Of a stretch of DNA of 64,000 bases, positions 1 to 8,900 are shown piece by piece (the first letter of the stretch is position 1; each line of letters begins with the position of its first letter). The notes beneath the pieces are model-generated. The model did no database searches. It was not told where the DNA came from and saw nothing but the letters and a program-made list of their open reading frames with translations. Source of the DNA: Amycolatopsis antarctica (lineage in GTDB: Bacteria; Actinomycetota; Actinomycetes; Mycobacteriales; Pseudonocardiaceae); the NCBI RefSeq assembly GCF_002262875.1, contig NZ_NKYE01000011.1, positions 124,001 to 188,000 on the forward strand. The letters are read 5' to 3'. The position numbers and the translations under genes were made by a program.

Positions 1-1223
1 ACGAGGCGGCGAACCTGCCCGCGGTGCTCGACTCGCTCTACCACCAGCGCGGCGCGGCGGGACCGCTCGACCGGTCGCTGTACGAGATCGTGTTGGTGGA
101 CAACAACTCCACCGATGACACCGTCGCGATCGCGCGGCGGTTCGCCGAGGACCACCCGGACCTCCCGGTCCACGTGGTCGCCGAGCCCGAGCAGGGTGTC
201 GCCTGCGCACGCCGGACCGGGATGGACTTCGCCAGCGCGCGCAGCCGGGGCCGTGGCCCCGGGGCCGACGAGCGGTTCCTGCTGGTCTCGGCGGACGCCG
301 ACTGCCGGGTCGACCCGGACTGGCTGTGCGAGCTGTTCACCGCGATGGAGTCCGGTAAGGCGGCCATCGGGGTCTGCGACTACTACTACTCGGCCGAGCA
401 CTTCACCGGCAGACCGCGGTTGTGGGACGCGATCTCGAAGACGCTGCGGTGCCGCGCGGTCACCTTCGCGCTGTTCGGCGGTTTCCCCGACGGCAAGGGT
501 TTCGCCGTCGACCGGGACGTCTACGACCGCGTCGGCGGTATCGAGATCTTCTACCAGTTGCAGGGCGGCCGGTTCGTCAACCACCTCTCCGACGACTGGG
601 ATTTCGGCATCAAGGTCCGCGGCTCCGGCGAGGACATCGTGTACGCGCCCGGTTCCCGGGTGGAGATCAATCCGCGGCGGGTCGACCACGCCATCGACGA
701 GGTGATCACCGGGCGCGCGTACGGCTCGGACGGCATCATCGTCATGCGCGACATCCGGGTGGACGCCCCCGGTCCGGGCCGCGAGTCGGACCTGACCGCC
801 GAGGAGGCGCTGCAGGCCTGGGAGTTCTCCGTCAAGGACTTCACGCCGAAGAACACCATCCTGCCGGTGCTGCTCACGCCCTCCCTGCTGGACGACGACG
901 CGGTCGTCGAGTTCTTCGGCGCCGGGCTCGCGGAGCGGCTCGGACGCAGGATCGCCGAGATCACCGAGGAGATGCGCGTCGTCGACTTCACCCCGATCCA
1001 CTCCTACAAGACCCCGTGTTACCGCCTGTACTTCGAGTTCGCCGAGGAGATCTTCGCCCGGCTGCGGGCCACCGTCGGCGAGGACATCGGTCATCCGCCG
1101 CCACTGCCGCCCTGTCTGCGCGACGTACCGCCGGACCGGTTCCCCGAGTTCGTCAAGTACTACTGCGAGGACCGCGAGTCCGGGGACGCGCACAACTACT
1201 TCGGCAACGGAGGTGTCTTCTGA
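1..1223 (+). CDS. Family-2 glycosyltransferase, 5' end outside window
   Basis: Partial gene. The frame is open from base 3 and reads EAANLPAVLDSLY, the usual first helix of a GT-A glycosyltransferase, so the true start lies upstream and the internal GTG at 24 is not the start. Visible motifs are VLVDNNSTDDT (nucleotide-sugar binding) and SADADCR, the DxD-type metal site. The C-terminal half has no transmembrane segment, which suggests a soluble cytoplasmic enzyme. Its stop codon shares one base with the start of the radical SAM gene (TGATG), so the two are translationally coupled and probably act on the same pathway. Sugar donor and acceptor cannot be told from the sequence. About 406 codons are present in the window. 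Confidence 0.85.
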   Translation, partial: EAANLPAVLDSLYHQRGAAGPLDRSLYEIVLVDNNSTDDTVAIARRFAEDHPDLPVHVVAEPEQGVACARRTGMDFASARSRGRGPGADERFLLVSADADCRVDPDWLCELFTAMESGKAAIGVCDYYYSAEHFTGRPRLWDAISKTLRCRAVTFALFGGFPDGKGFAVDRDVYDRVGGIEIFYQLQGGRFVNHLSDDWDFGIKVRGSGEDIVYAPGSRVEINPRRVDHAIDEVITGRAYGSDGIIVMRDIRVDAPGPGRESDLTAEEALQAWEFSVKDFTPKNTILPVLLTPSLLDDDAVVEFFGAGLAERLGRRIAEITEEMRVVDFTPIHSYKTPCYRLYFEFAEEIFARLRATVGEDIGHPPPLPPCLRDVPPDRFPEFVKYYCEDRESGDAHNYFGNGGVF

Positions 1224-2716
1224 TGGGCATGACCTACGAGCAGGCGCTCGCCTCGCTGCGCGAGAACGATCCGGGCGCCCCGGTGCCCGCGGTGGCCGGG
1301 GCGCTGGCCGCACCCGGCAACCGGCATCTTCTCGAGTACGTCGTCGAGGATCCGTTCGGTGCCCACGTTTTCCCGGGCAACGAACCGGACTACTCCCCCG
1401 AGTCCTTCCTCACCGACCTCGACGAGCAGCTCTCCACCACCGCCCCCATCCACCTCTGGTCCTACATCCCCACCTGCGCCTACCGGTGCCGGTTCTGCCA
1501 GTACCCGGTCGTCCTGGTCAAGGGCAGCCCCGAGGTCGCCGACGCCAAGGCCGCGCAGTGGGTCGACTGGAACATCCGCGAGGCCCGGCTGTGGCTGGAG
1601 CGGGTGCCCTCACTGGCCACCGCGCCGATCGGCGAGTTCAACGTCTTCGGCGGAACGCCGTCGCTGCTGCCACCGGAGGCGATCCGCAGGCTGCTCGGCT
1701 TCTATCGGGAGAACTTCGCCTTCGGCCCGGACACGGCCATCCGCTTCGAGGGTGATCCGAGCACGTTCACCCCGCAGAAGCTGGAGCTGCTGGCGGAACT
1801 GGGCTGTACCAAGCTGTCCAGTGGTGTCCAGTCCTTCGACGACCCGGTGCTGGCGCAGTCCGGCAGGGAGCACTCCGCGGACATGTGCGTGGACTTCATC
1901 CGCAACGCCCACCGGATGGGCTTCGAGTGGGTCAGCATCGACCTGATGTACGGGCTGCTGGACCAGACCGTGGACAGCGTCCGGCGGGATCTCGACATCG
2001 TGCTGGAAAACCAGCCGACCGCGGTGGTCTGCACCAAGCTGCACCTCAAGTCGTACACCGACACCCGCACCGGCGTCGCGGGGGTGCAGCCCGCCGCCTG
2101 GCAGCTCCCGGACCACCGGGACAAGCTCGTCCGGGACGGGCACCGCTGGCCGCCGCTGGGTGAGCAGTACCAGATGCGCGAGGTGCTCACCGAGGGTCTG
2201 CGCGCGGGCGGGTACACCGAGCATCCGACCATGTACTTCGCCAGGGACGGCCACGGCCCCGAGGAGTGGAAGTCGATCATGGTCGACCAGGAGCGGCAGG
2301 AGGCGGAGGTGGCGATCGGTCTCGGCGGCAGTTCGAGCTGCCGCCGGTCCGAGGCGATCACCGACGTGCACTGGAAGCGCTACGCCGAGGCGGTGGACGC
2401 CGGGCGTATCCCGCTCGGCTCGGCGACCGGGTTCTCCACCGCCGCGCAGGAGGCCCGCGCGGTGAAGATGGCGCTGTCCACCCTGCGGCCGCTCGACGAC
2501 ACGGTGCACGGACGGCGGTTCCCCGGCTGCTCGCTGTTCGCCGGGCCGTGGCGGGCGCAGTTCGCGTCCCTGGCCGAACGGGGCCTGGTCACGCTGGACG
2601 AGGCGGCAGGCAGGATCACGCTGACACCGGCCGGCGAGGTACTGGTCGAGGCGATCATCAACACCGAGCTGGACGCGGCGAGCGAGCTCATCACCCCGGC
2701 GCCGGCTTCGCCGTAA
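1223..2716 (+). CDS. HemN/HemW-like radical SAM enzyme
   Basis: A 497-aa protein starting at ATG 1223, one base inside the glycosyltransferase stop, with GGAGG at 1209-1213. The reading frame is open far upstream, but that part only shadows the glycosyltransferase. C85, C89 and C92 form the CxxxCxxC cluster motif (CAYRCRFCQYP). FGGTPSLL, LSSGVQSFDDPVL and SIDLMYGLLDQT are the conserved blocks of the coproporphyrinogen dehydrogenase/HemW superfamily, which also contains the class C radical SAM methyltransferases of natural-product pathways. CQYP replaces the CDFY-type sequence usual after the third cysteine, and no heme genes are nearby, so a tailoring or peptide-modifying role beside the glycosyltransferase is more likely than heme synthesis. 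The substrate is unknown. Confidence 0.85.
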   Translation: MGMTYEQALASLRENDPGAPVPAVAGALAAPGNRHLLEYVVEDPFGAHVFPGNEPDYSPESFLTDLDEQLSTTAPIHLWSYIPTCAYRCRFCQYPVVLVKGSPEVADAKAAQWVDWNIREARLWLERVPSLATAPIGEFNVFGGTPSLLPPEAIRRLLGFYRENFAFGPDTAIRFEGDPSTFTPQKLELLAELGCTKLSSGVQSFDDPVLAQSGREHSADMCVDFIRNAHRMGFEWVSIDLMYGLLDQTVDSVRRDLDIVLENQPTAVVCTKLHLKSYTDTRTGVAGVQPAAWQLPDHRDKLVRDGHRWPPLGEQYQMREVLTEGLRAGGYTEHPTMYFARDGHGPEEWKSIMVDQERQEAEVAIGLGGSSSCRRSEAITDVHWKRYAEAVDAGRIPLGSATGFSTAAQEARAVKMALSTLRPLDDTVHGRRFPGCSLFAGPWRAQFASLAERGLVTLDEAAGRITLTPAGEVLVEAIINTELDAASELITPAPASP

Positions 2717-2726
2717 GCTGCGGGGC

Positions 2727-3809
2727 GTGCACGCCCCCCGGAAACGCAAGCCCACGCTGGACAGCGTGGCCGAGGCGGTCGGCGTCTCCCGGGCCACGGT
2801 GTCCAACGCCTTCAACCGGCCGGATCAGCTCTCCGCCGGGTTGCGGGAGGACGTGCTGCGGGTGGCGGCCGAGCTCGGCTATCCGGGCCCGAACCCGGTT
2901 GCCCGCAGCCTGGCCACGAGCCGCTCGGGAGCGATCGCCTTCATGCTGGACACGCCGCTGCGTGCGGCGTTCTCCGACCCGGCCCTGTCGATCACCCTGG
3001 ACGCGCTGGCCACCGAGGTGGACCGCGAGGGATACGCGCTGCTGCTCATTCCCGGCGGGCACGACGGCGGGCCACGAGCGGAACAGGTGCTCGCGGCACA
3101 GGCCGACCTGGCCGTGGCGTACTCGCTCGCCGACGGTGCCCCGGCGCTGGACGCGGTCCGGCAGCGGGGGCTCCCGCTCGTCGTGATCGATCAGCCGATG
3201 GTGGCCGGCGCGTCCGTGGTGGGTATCGACGATCGCGGGGGCGCGGCCGCGGCGGCGGCGCACCTGCTCGGCCTCGGGCACCGCCGCTTCGGCATCCTCT
3301 CCGCGCAGTGCCTGTCCACCCCGCGCGGCGGTCCGCTCTCGGTCGAGGCCGCCCGGCTCAGCCGGTTCCGGGACAACCGCGAGCGGATGTGCGGTTACCT
3401 GGACACCCTCGCCGCCGCGGGGGTCGACCCGCACTCGGTGCCGATCTGGGAGACCTCGGGTCTGTCCCGATCGGAGGCCCAGCTCAGCGCGCTGGAGGTG
3501 CTCGGCGCCGATCCTCGGCCCACGGCGGTGCTGTGCATGTCCGACGAGCTGGCGATCGCGACCCTGTCAGCGGCCCGTCAGCTCGGCCTCGCCGTACCGG
3601 GCGAGCTGTCGGTGATCGGCTTCGACGACACGGCGGAGGCGAACTGGACCGAGCCGGCGCTGTCCACCGTGCGCCAGGACCTCACCGGAAAGGGACGGGC
3701 AGCCGGGCGGATGTCACTGGACCTGCTCGCCGGGCGGCCCACCGGGACACCGGTGGTGCTGGGGACGGAGCTGGTCGTCCGGCGATCCACCGGGCCCGCG
3801 CCCGGCTGA
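2727..3809 (+). CDS. LacI-family transcriptional regulator
   Basis: A 360-aa LacI/GalR-type repressor starting at GTG 2727, ten bases after the radical SAM stop, so probably the last gene of that operon. The N-terminal helix-turn-helix is clear (TLDSVAEAVGVSRATVSNAF, about residues 10-29), followed by the hinge region and a periplasmic-binding-like sensor domain with the typical late block LSVIGFDDT. The effector is not evident, but sugar-like ligands are usual for the family. Its position after a glycosyltransferase and a radical SAM gene suggests it controls that upstream operon. It converges on the siderophore ATPase gene with only 8 bp between the stops and no clear terminator. Confidence 0.9.
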   Translation: MHAPRKRKPTLDSVAEAVGVSRATVSNAFNRPDQLSAGLREDVLRVAAELGYPGPNPVARSLATSRSGAIAFMLDTPLRAAFSDPALSITLDALATEVDREGYALLLIPGGHDGGPRAEQVLAAQADLAVAYSLADGAPALDAVRQRGLPLVVIDQPMVAGASVVGIDDRGGAAAAAAHLLGLGHRRFGILSAQCLSTPRGGPLSVEAARLSRFRDNRERMCGYLDTLAAAGVDPHSVPIWETSGLSRSEAQLSALEVLGADPRPTAVLCMSDELAIATLSAARQLGLAVPGELSVIGFDDTAEANWTEPALSTVRQDLTGKGRAAGRMSLDLLAGRPTGTPVVLGTELVVRRSTGPAPG

Positions 3810-3817
3810 GTTCCGGT

Positions 3818-4666
3818 TCAGGCGTCACCGGAGAGGCCGGCGGGCACCCTGGTCCGCTTCGCCCGTGCCCGGTCCCTCGCCCTCGCCACGATCAGCGGGG
3901 TGCCGGTCTCCGGATCGTCGATCACCCGGCAGGGCAGGCCGAACACGTCCTCGACCAGTTCGGCCGTCACGATCTCGGCGGGATCGCCCGCGGCGGCGAC
4001 CACCCCGCCCGGGCGCATCGCGATCAGGTGCGTGGCGTAGCGGCAGGCCTGGTTGAGGTCGTGCAGCACCGCCACCAGCGTGTGCGATTTCTCCTCGTGC
4101 AGGTCCGCGCACAGGTCCAGCACCTCGACCTGGTGCGCCACGTCGAGGAAGGTGGTCGGCTCGTCCAGCAGCAGGATGGAGGTCTGCTGGGCCAGCACCA
4201 TCGCCAGCCAGACCCGCTGACGCTGCCCGCCGGAGAGCTCGTCCACCAGCCGGTCGGCGAGTTCGGCCACCCCGGTGAGCCGCATGGCCTCCCGGACGGC
4301 GTCCTCGTCCTGTTCGGACCACTGCCGCAGCAGGCCCTGGTACGGATACCGGCCGCGGGCGACCAGATCCTCGACGGTGATGCCACCGGGCGCGGTGGAG
4401 GTCTGCGGCAGCAGGCCGAGCCTGCGTGCCACCTCCTTCGACTTGTACGAGGAGATGGCCTTGCCGTCGAGGTGGACGGTGCCCTGCTCGGGGCGCAGCA
4501 TCCGGGCCAGCGCCTTGAGCAGCGTCGACTTCCCACAGGCGTTCGGACCGACGATGACGGTGAACGACCCGTCCGGCACCCGCACACCGAGATCGGTCGC
4601 CACGACCCGGCGTTCGTAGGCCAGGGTGAGGTTGTGTCCCTCCAGGCGATGGGTCTCGCCGTCCAC
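3818..4666 (-). CDS. Iron-siderophore ABC importer ATPase (FecE/FepC type)
   Basis: A 282-aa ATPase that would power uptake of ferric siderophore through the FecCD-type permeases at 48192-50350. I chose GTG 4666 because a strong GGAGGA lies 6 bases upstream; the frame extends to 4756 without a ribosome site. Walker A is GPNACGKST (about residues 40-48), the signature is LSGGQRQR (144-151) and Walker B is ILLLDEP (164-170), followed by the H-loop HDLNQA. Length and the TAPGGITVEDLVARGRYP block fit the iron-chelate ATPase family. It lies 136 bp after the binding-protein gene and may share its iron-controlled transcript, although a hairpin separates them. Confidence 0.9.
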   Translation of the reverse strand: MDGETHRLEGHNLTLAYERRVVATDLGVRVPDGSFTVIVGPNACGKSTLLKALARMLRPEQGTVHLDGKAISSYKSKEVARRLGLLPQTSTAPGGITVEDLVARGRYPYQGLLRQWSEQDEDAVREAMRLTGVAELADRLVDELSGGQRQRVWLAMVLAQQTSILLLDEPTTFLDVAHQVEVLDLCADLHEEKSHTLVAVLHDLNQACRYATHLIAMRPGGVVAAAGDPAEIVTAELVEDVFGLPCRVIDDPETGTPLIVARARDRARAKRTRVPAGLSGDA

Positions 4667-4759
4667 GTCGGAGTCCTCCAGGTTTCTCGGGTGCCCTTCG
4701 CGCCGAGCGTAGCCCGGCAGGGCGAGCGCTCCGGGGCCTCCTGTCCACCGGAGCACGGT

Positions 4760-4791
4760 CGCCGGCCCCGCGACGACGCGCGGAGCCGGCG
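4760..4791 (-). terminator. Possible hairpin between binding-protein and ATPase genes
   Basis: CGCCGGC (4760-4766) pairs with GCCGGCG (4785-4791), and the inner bases can extend the stem. It lies just after the binding-protein stop on the minus strand. There is no U-tract, so it may be an attenuator or an intrinsic terminator of the GC-rich type; readthrough to the ATPase is likely because no other promoter is obvious there. Confidence 0.35.
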
Positions 4792-4802
4792 AGCGGACGG
4801 GG

Positions 4803-5798
4803 TCAGGAGGTCTTGAGGATCTGCTCGATCTCGTCCTGGAACTTCATCGCCGCCTTGTAGTGCAGGGCGTAGAAGTTGCCGGTGGGCAGCGACTTGCCCG
4901 CCTTGACCGCGCGCAGGTTCTGGTACGCGGGCTGGTCGATGATCGCCTGGGTGTCCGCGCCCGCTGTGCCCTCGTAATCCGCCTGGTACAGGATAACGTC
5001 GGCTTCGTCGAGTTTGTCCAGGTTCTCGATGGAGAACTCCGGGGTGTTGTTCTTCGGGTCGGTGATTCCGGCTCGCGCGAACTGCACACCGAGGTCCTTG
5101 AGGATCGTGCCGCCCCAGGACTCGTCGAGGTTGAGGAACCACTTGCCGCCACCGCCGTTGATGAGCGCGAACTTGAGCTTGCCCAGCTTGTCGGCGTACT
5201 GCGTCTTGATGGCCGCGGCGCGGTCCTCGTACTGCTTCTTCAGCGCCTCCGCCTCGGGGCGCTTGCCTACCGCGTCGGCGGCCTGGATCACCCAGACCGG
5301 CCAGGCCACGGCCGGGTCCCCTGGCCCGCCACCGAGGATCGCGGTGGGCGCGACCTTCTGGTAGTCCTCCGGCTTGTGCTTGTCCAGCGACAGAAACTTG
5401 TTGCCCAGCACCAGATCCGGGGCCTGCGCGCCGACCTGCTCGATGTCGATGTCCAGCGGGTCGCCGACCTTCGGCATCTGCTCGTACTGGGCCGCGTACT
5501 CCGGCATGATCGCGAAGTTCTCGGCGAGGCCACCCGCGGCGGCCTTCGGTGTGTAGCCGACGTCGAGCAGCCCGAACAGCGAGTACTGGTCCAGGGCGAC
5601 CACCGACTGCGGTGCTGCCGGGATCTCCACCGTTCCGCTGGGGGTCTCGAACTGGCGGGTCTGCCCGCCCGCCTCCGCCTGTTCCTCCGTGGACCCGCAC
5701 GCCGTGCTGACCAGCATGAGTGCGGCCGCGGCCGCGGCGAGTCCCCGCCGACGGGCCGGCCTGCCGATGTGGACCCGATTCTGTAGCCGTGTCACCAC
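4803..5798 (-). CDS. Ferric-siderophore binding lipoprotein (FecB/FepB type)
   Basis: A 331-aa extracellular lipoprotein that captures the ferric siderophore. The frame is open to 5912, but that N-terminal extension runs through the iron boxes. Tandem GTG codons at 5798 and 5795 follow GGGAGGAG by 6 and 9 bases and give a proper signal peptide: an Arg-rich start, an Ala/Leu core and the lipobox VSTAC with the lipidated cysteine at about residue 34. The mature part has the class III binding-protein pattern, with VVALDQYSLFGLLDVGY near the start and a long helical backbone. It has its own iron-box promoter directly behind the last NRPS gene, so it can be expressed apart from biosynthesis. Confidence 0.9.
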   Translation of the reverse strand: MVTRLQNRVHIGRPARRRGLAAAAAALMLVSTACGSTEEQAEAGGQTRQFETPSGTVEIPAAPQSVVALDQYSLFGLLDVGYTPKAAAGGLAENFAIMPEYAAQYEQMPKVGDPLDIDIEQVGAQAPDLVLGNKFLSLDKHKPEDYQKVAPTAILGGGPGDPAVAWPVWVIQAADAVGKRPEAEALKKQYEDRAAAIKTQYADKLGKLKFALINGGGGKWFLNLDESWGGTILKDLGVQFARAGITDPKNNTPEFSIENLDKLDEADVILYQADYEGTAGADTQAIIDQPAYQNLRAVKAGKSLPTGNFYALHYKAAMKFQDEIEQILKTS

Positions 5799-5870
5799 GA
5801 CGTACTCCTCCCTTGAGAACGATGCCACCGAGAACGATGTCGCGCGAGGAACGTCCCGCCGCACACGCTT

Positions 5871-5889
5871 GTTAGTGTCACCTAACTTA
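5871..5889 (-). promoter_or_regulatory. Second, weaker iron box before binding-protein gene
   Basis: GTTAG-TGTCAC-CTAAC is an imperfect palindrome resembling the IdeR/DmdR iron box. It lies 2 bp from the better box at 5892-5910, giving a tandem arrangement upstream of the binding-protein start at 5798. Confidence 0.55.
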
Positions 5890-5891
5890 AT

Positions 5892-5910
5892 GAAGGTTAG
5901 CGTAACCTTC
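5892..5910 (-). promoter_or_regulatory. Iron box (IdeR/DmdR-type operator) of binding-protein gene
   Basis: GAAGGTTA-GCG-TAACCTTC is a perfect 19-bp palindrome whose core matches the actinobacterial iron-box consensus. It overlaps the stop codon of the last NRPS gene, so the regulatory site uses part of the coding sequence. Repression by an iron-loaded DtxR-family protein is expected. Confidence 0.8.
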
Positions 5911-8900
5911 ACCCGCTCGGTGACTCGCCCGCCGCTTCCACCTCGTTACAGCCGGGCCCGCCCGCGCCCCCGGCCAGTTCGGCGAGCACGGCCGTCCACT
6001 CCCCGGCCAGGCCGTCGAGCACCTCCTCCGGCAGGACGCGCGGCTGGTAGGACAATTCCGCGGTCAGCCGCGGGCCGTCCGGCCCGTCGGCCACCGAGGC
6101 GTTGATCGAGAGCGGATGGGTGGCCGCCGCGTCCGGATCCACGTCACCGCCGAGCGCGCCCGCGTCCGCGGCGAGCATCCAGTCCCGCTCCTCGGCGGCC
6201 CCGGCACCGAAGCGGCCCACGTAGTTGAACAGCACCTGCGGGACGGGCAGCTCGCCGAGTTCGGCGGCCGCGTCCGGGTCGAGGTGGCGTAGCAGGCCGA
6301 AGCCGATCCCGTTGTCCGGCAACGATGTCCGGGCCACGCAGGCCTGCCGGACGGCCTCCTCTGGTGCGCCGCCCGCGGCCTCGATCCGCATCGGGTACAT
6401 GGTGGTGAACCAGCCGACGGTGCGGGACAGATCCACGCCGCCCACCTGTTCCTCCTCGCGTCCGTGCCCCTCCACCTCGACCAGCAGCGCCCCGCCACCA
6501 CGACGACGTGCCGCGGCCACGGCCAGCGCGCCGAGCAGGACGTCCTGCACACCCGCACCGAGCGCCGCGGGCACCGCGGTCAGCAGTTCCCGGGTCACCT
6601 CGGGGCCCACCGCGACGCTCCGGTTCCGGCCGGTGGAGATCACGTCCCGGACCGGGTCCACCGGACCGTCCGCCACCGTGAGGTCGGCTCCGGCGAGTAC
6701 ACCGCGCCAGTACGGAAGTTCCTCCCCGCGTCCGGCGGCGAGCTCGCGCAGGCGCAGGGCCCAGCCGCGGAAGGACAGTTCCGCGGGCGTACTCACCGGT
6801 GCGCGCGCTTCGGCACGGGCGGCGCCGAACTCCGCCACGTCGTCGAAGATCGCCCGCCAGGACACCGCGTCGATCACCATGTGGTGCACCATCAGCAGCA
6901 GCCGCCCCGGCCTGCCCGGGCCGGCGTCGAACCAGACCGCGCGGACCATGTCCCCGGCGAACGGGTCGAGTTCGAGCACCGTGCGCTCGAACTCGCCGAA
7001 CTCCGCGGTGAACAGGTCCGCGAGTTCCTCGTCCAGCCTGCCGGAGACGTCGACCCTGCGCAGCACCGAGGCCGCGGACGGGGTGCCCGGCTCCGGCACC
7101 AGCATGGTCCAGTCCGCGCGCAGGGTGGCCCGCAGGATGTCGTGCCGGGCCAGCAGGTGCGACACCAGTTCCGCCAGCACCGGCGTCCCCACGGCGGCGG
7201 GAACCCGCAACAGCGCGGACTGGCTGAGCCTGCCGACCGGTCCGCCGCGGTCGCGCTGGATCAGCATGATCGGCGTCGGCGGAATCTCCCCGACCGCCGC
7301 TACGGTGCTCTCCTTCCGTTCACCGAGCGGTTCGGCCACCTCGGCGAGTGCGGCGACGGTCCGGTGCTCGAAGATCCGGCGCGGGCTCAGCCGCAGCCCC
7401 GCCGCCCGTGCCCTGCCGACGACCCGCATCGACAGGATGCTGTCCCCGCCGAGCGCGAAGAAGTCGTCGGTGACACCGATCTCGCGCAGGCCCAGCACCT
7501 CGCGAAGGATCTCGGCGAGGGTCCGTTCCATGGCATTGCGCGGCGGCCTGCTCTCGCCCAGCGCGTCGCGCGCGGGCTCGGCCCAGTCGGCGGTCGCGAG
7601 CGCCGCCCGGTCCACCTTCCCGTTCGGCGTCAACGGAAGCGCGTCCAGGACGACGACGGCCCCGGGGACCAGGTGCTCGGGCAGGCTCGCGGCGAGACGC
7701 TCGCGCAGGGCGGCACCGTCGGCGCGCCCGCTCCCGGCCACCGCGTATCCGACGAGCCGGGTGGCGCCCGTGCCGGTCCCCCGCAGCACCACCACCGCGT
7801 CGCTCACCGCCTCCTGCGCGGCGAGTGCGGTCTCCACCTCGCCGAGCTCGACCCGGAAGCCGCGGATCTTCACCTGGTCGTCGGTGCGCCCGAGGAACTC
7901 CAGCCGCCCGTCCTCGCTCCACCGCACGACGTCTCCTGTGCGGTACATCCGCTCGCCCTCCCCGGCGAACGGGTTCGCGACGAACCGGGCGGCGGTCAGG
8001 CCGCCCCGGCCGAGATAGCCGCGGGCGAGTTGCGCACCGCCGATGTACAGCTCACCGCGCACGCCCGGCGGGACCGGCAGCAGCCCGTCGTCGAGAACGT
8101 AGAGCGCGGTGTTGGCGACGCCACGGCCGATGACCGGCCGGTCCGTGTCGGCCATCGCCGCCACCACGGTGTCCACCGTGCATTCGGTGGGGCCGTAGAA
8201 GTTGAACCCCTCGGTGCCGGCGAAGGCCCGTACCTGTGTCCACAGTGGATCGGGCACTGCCTCGCCGCCGACGCCGATCACGGCGAGCGGACACCGCCCG
8301 CCGGACACCAGTCCCGCCTCGGCGAGCTGGAGGAAGTGCGAGGGCGTGACCTCGACGAAGTCGATCTCCCGCTCCACCAGGAACCGTGCGAGTGCCTCCG
8401 CGTCGGTGCGCAGCTCGTCGGTCGCGACGTGCAGTTCGTGCCCGCCGAGCAGTCCCAGCATCGGCTGCCAGGAGGCGTCGAAGGCGAAGGACCAGTTGTG
8501 CCCGATGCGCAGTGCGGCCCGCCCCCGGCGACGGGCCGCGGGCCCGAGCACCACGGCGTCGTGGTTGTGGAAGAGATTCACCAGGTTGCGGTGCGGTACG
8601 ACCACGCCCTTCGGCTTCCCGGTCGACCCCGAGGTGTAGATCACGTACACGGGGTGCTCGGGAAGCAGCGGGCGGAGACGCTCGGCGTCGGTGACCGGCT
8701 CGGTGCCGAACGCGGCGAGCTCGCCGCGGCAGCCGGGATCGTCGAGCGCCAGGACCGCACAGGGCGGGTCGGTGGTGGCGGCCAGGTCCGCTGTGGTGAG
8801 CAACAGGGCCGGGTCCGCGTCGGCGACCATGTACCGCACCCGGTCGGCCGGGTAATCCGGATCGACCGGCAGGTAGGCCGCGCCGGACTTGAGCACGCCC

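Noticed and set aside
1223..2716. Heme-biosynthesis coproporphyrinogen dehydrogenase (HemN/HemW proper)
   Set aside because: The cluster-following residues differ, no heme genes are near, and it is coupled to a glycosyltransferase; only the superfamily call is safe.
5909..6100. Possible hidden thioesterase at the end of NRPS C
   Set aside because: The last 60 residues are a Gly/Glu-rich tail with no GxSxG motif in any frame of that strand.
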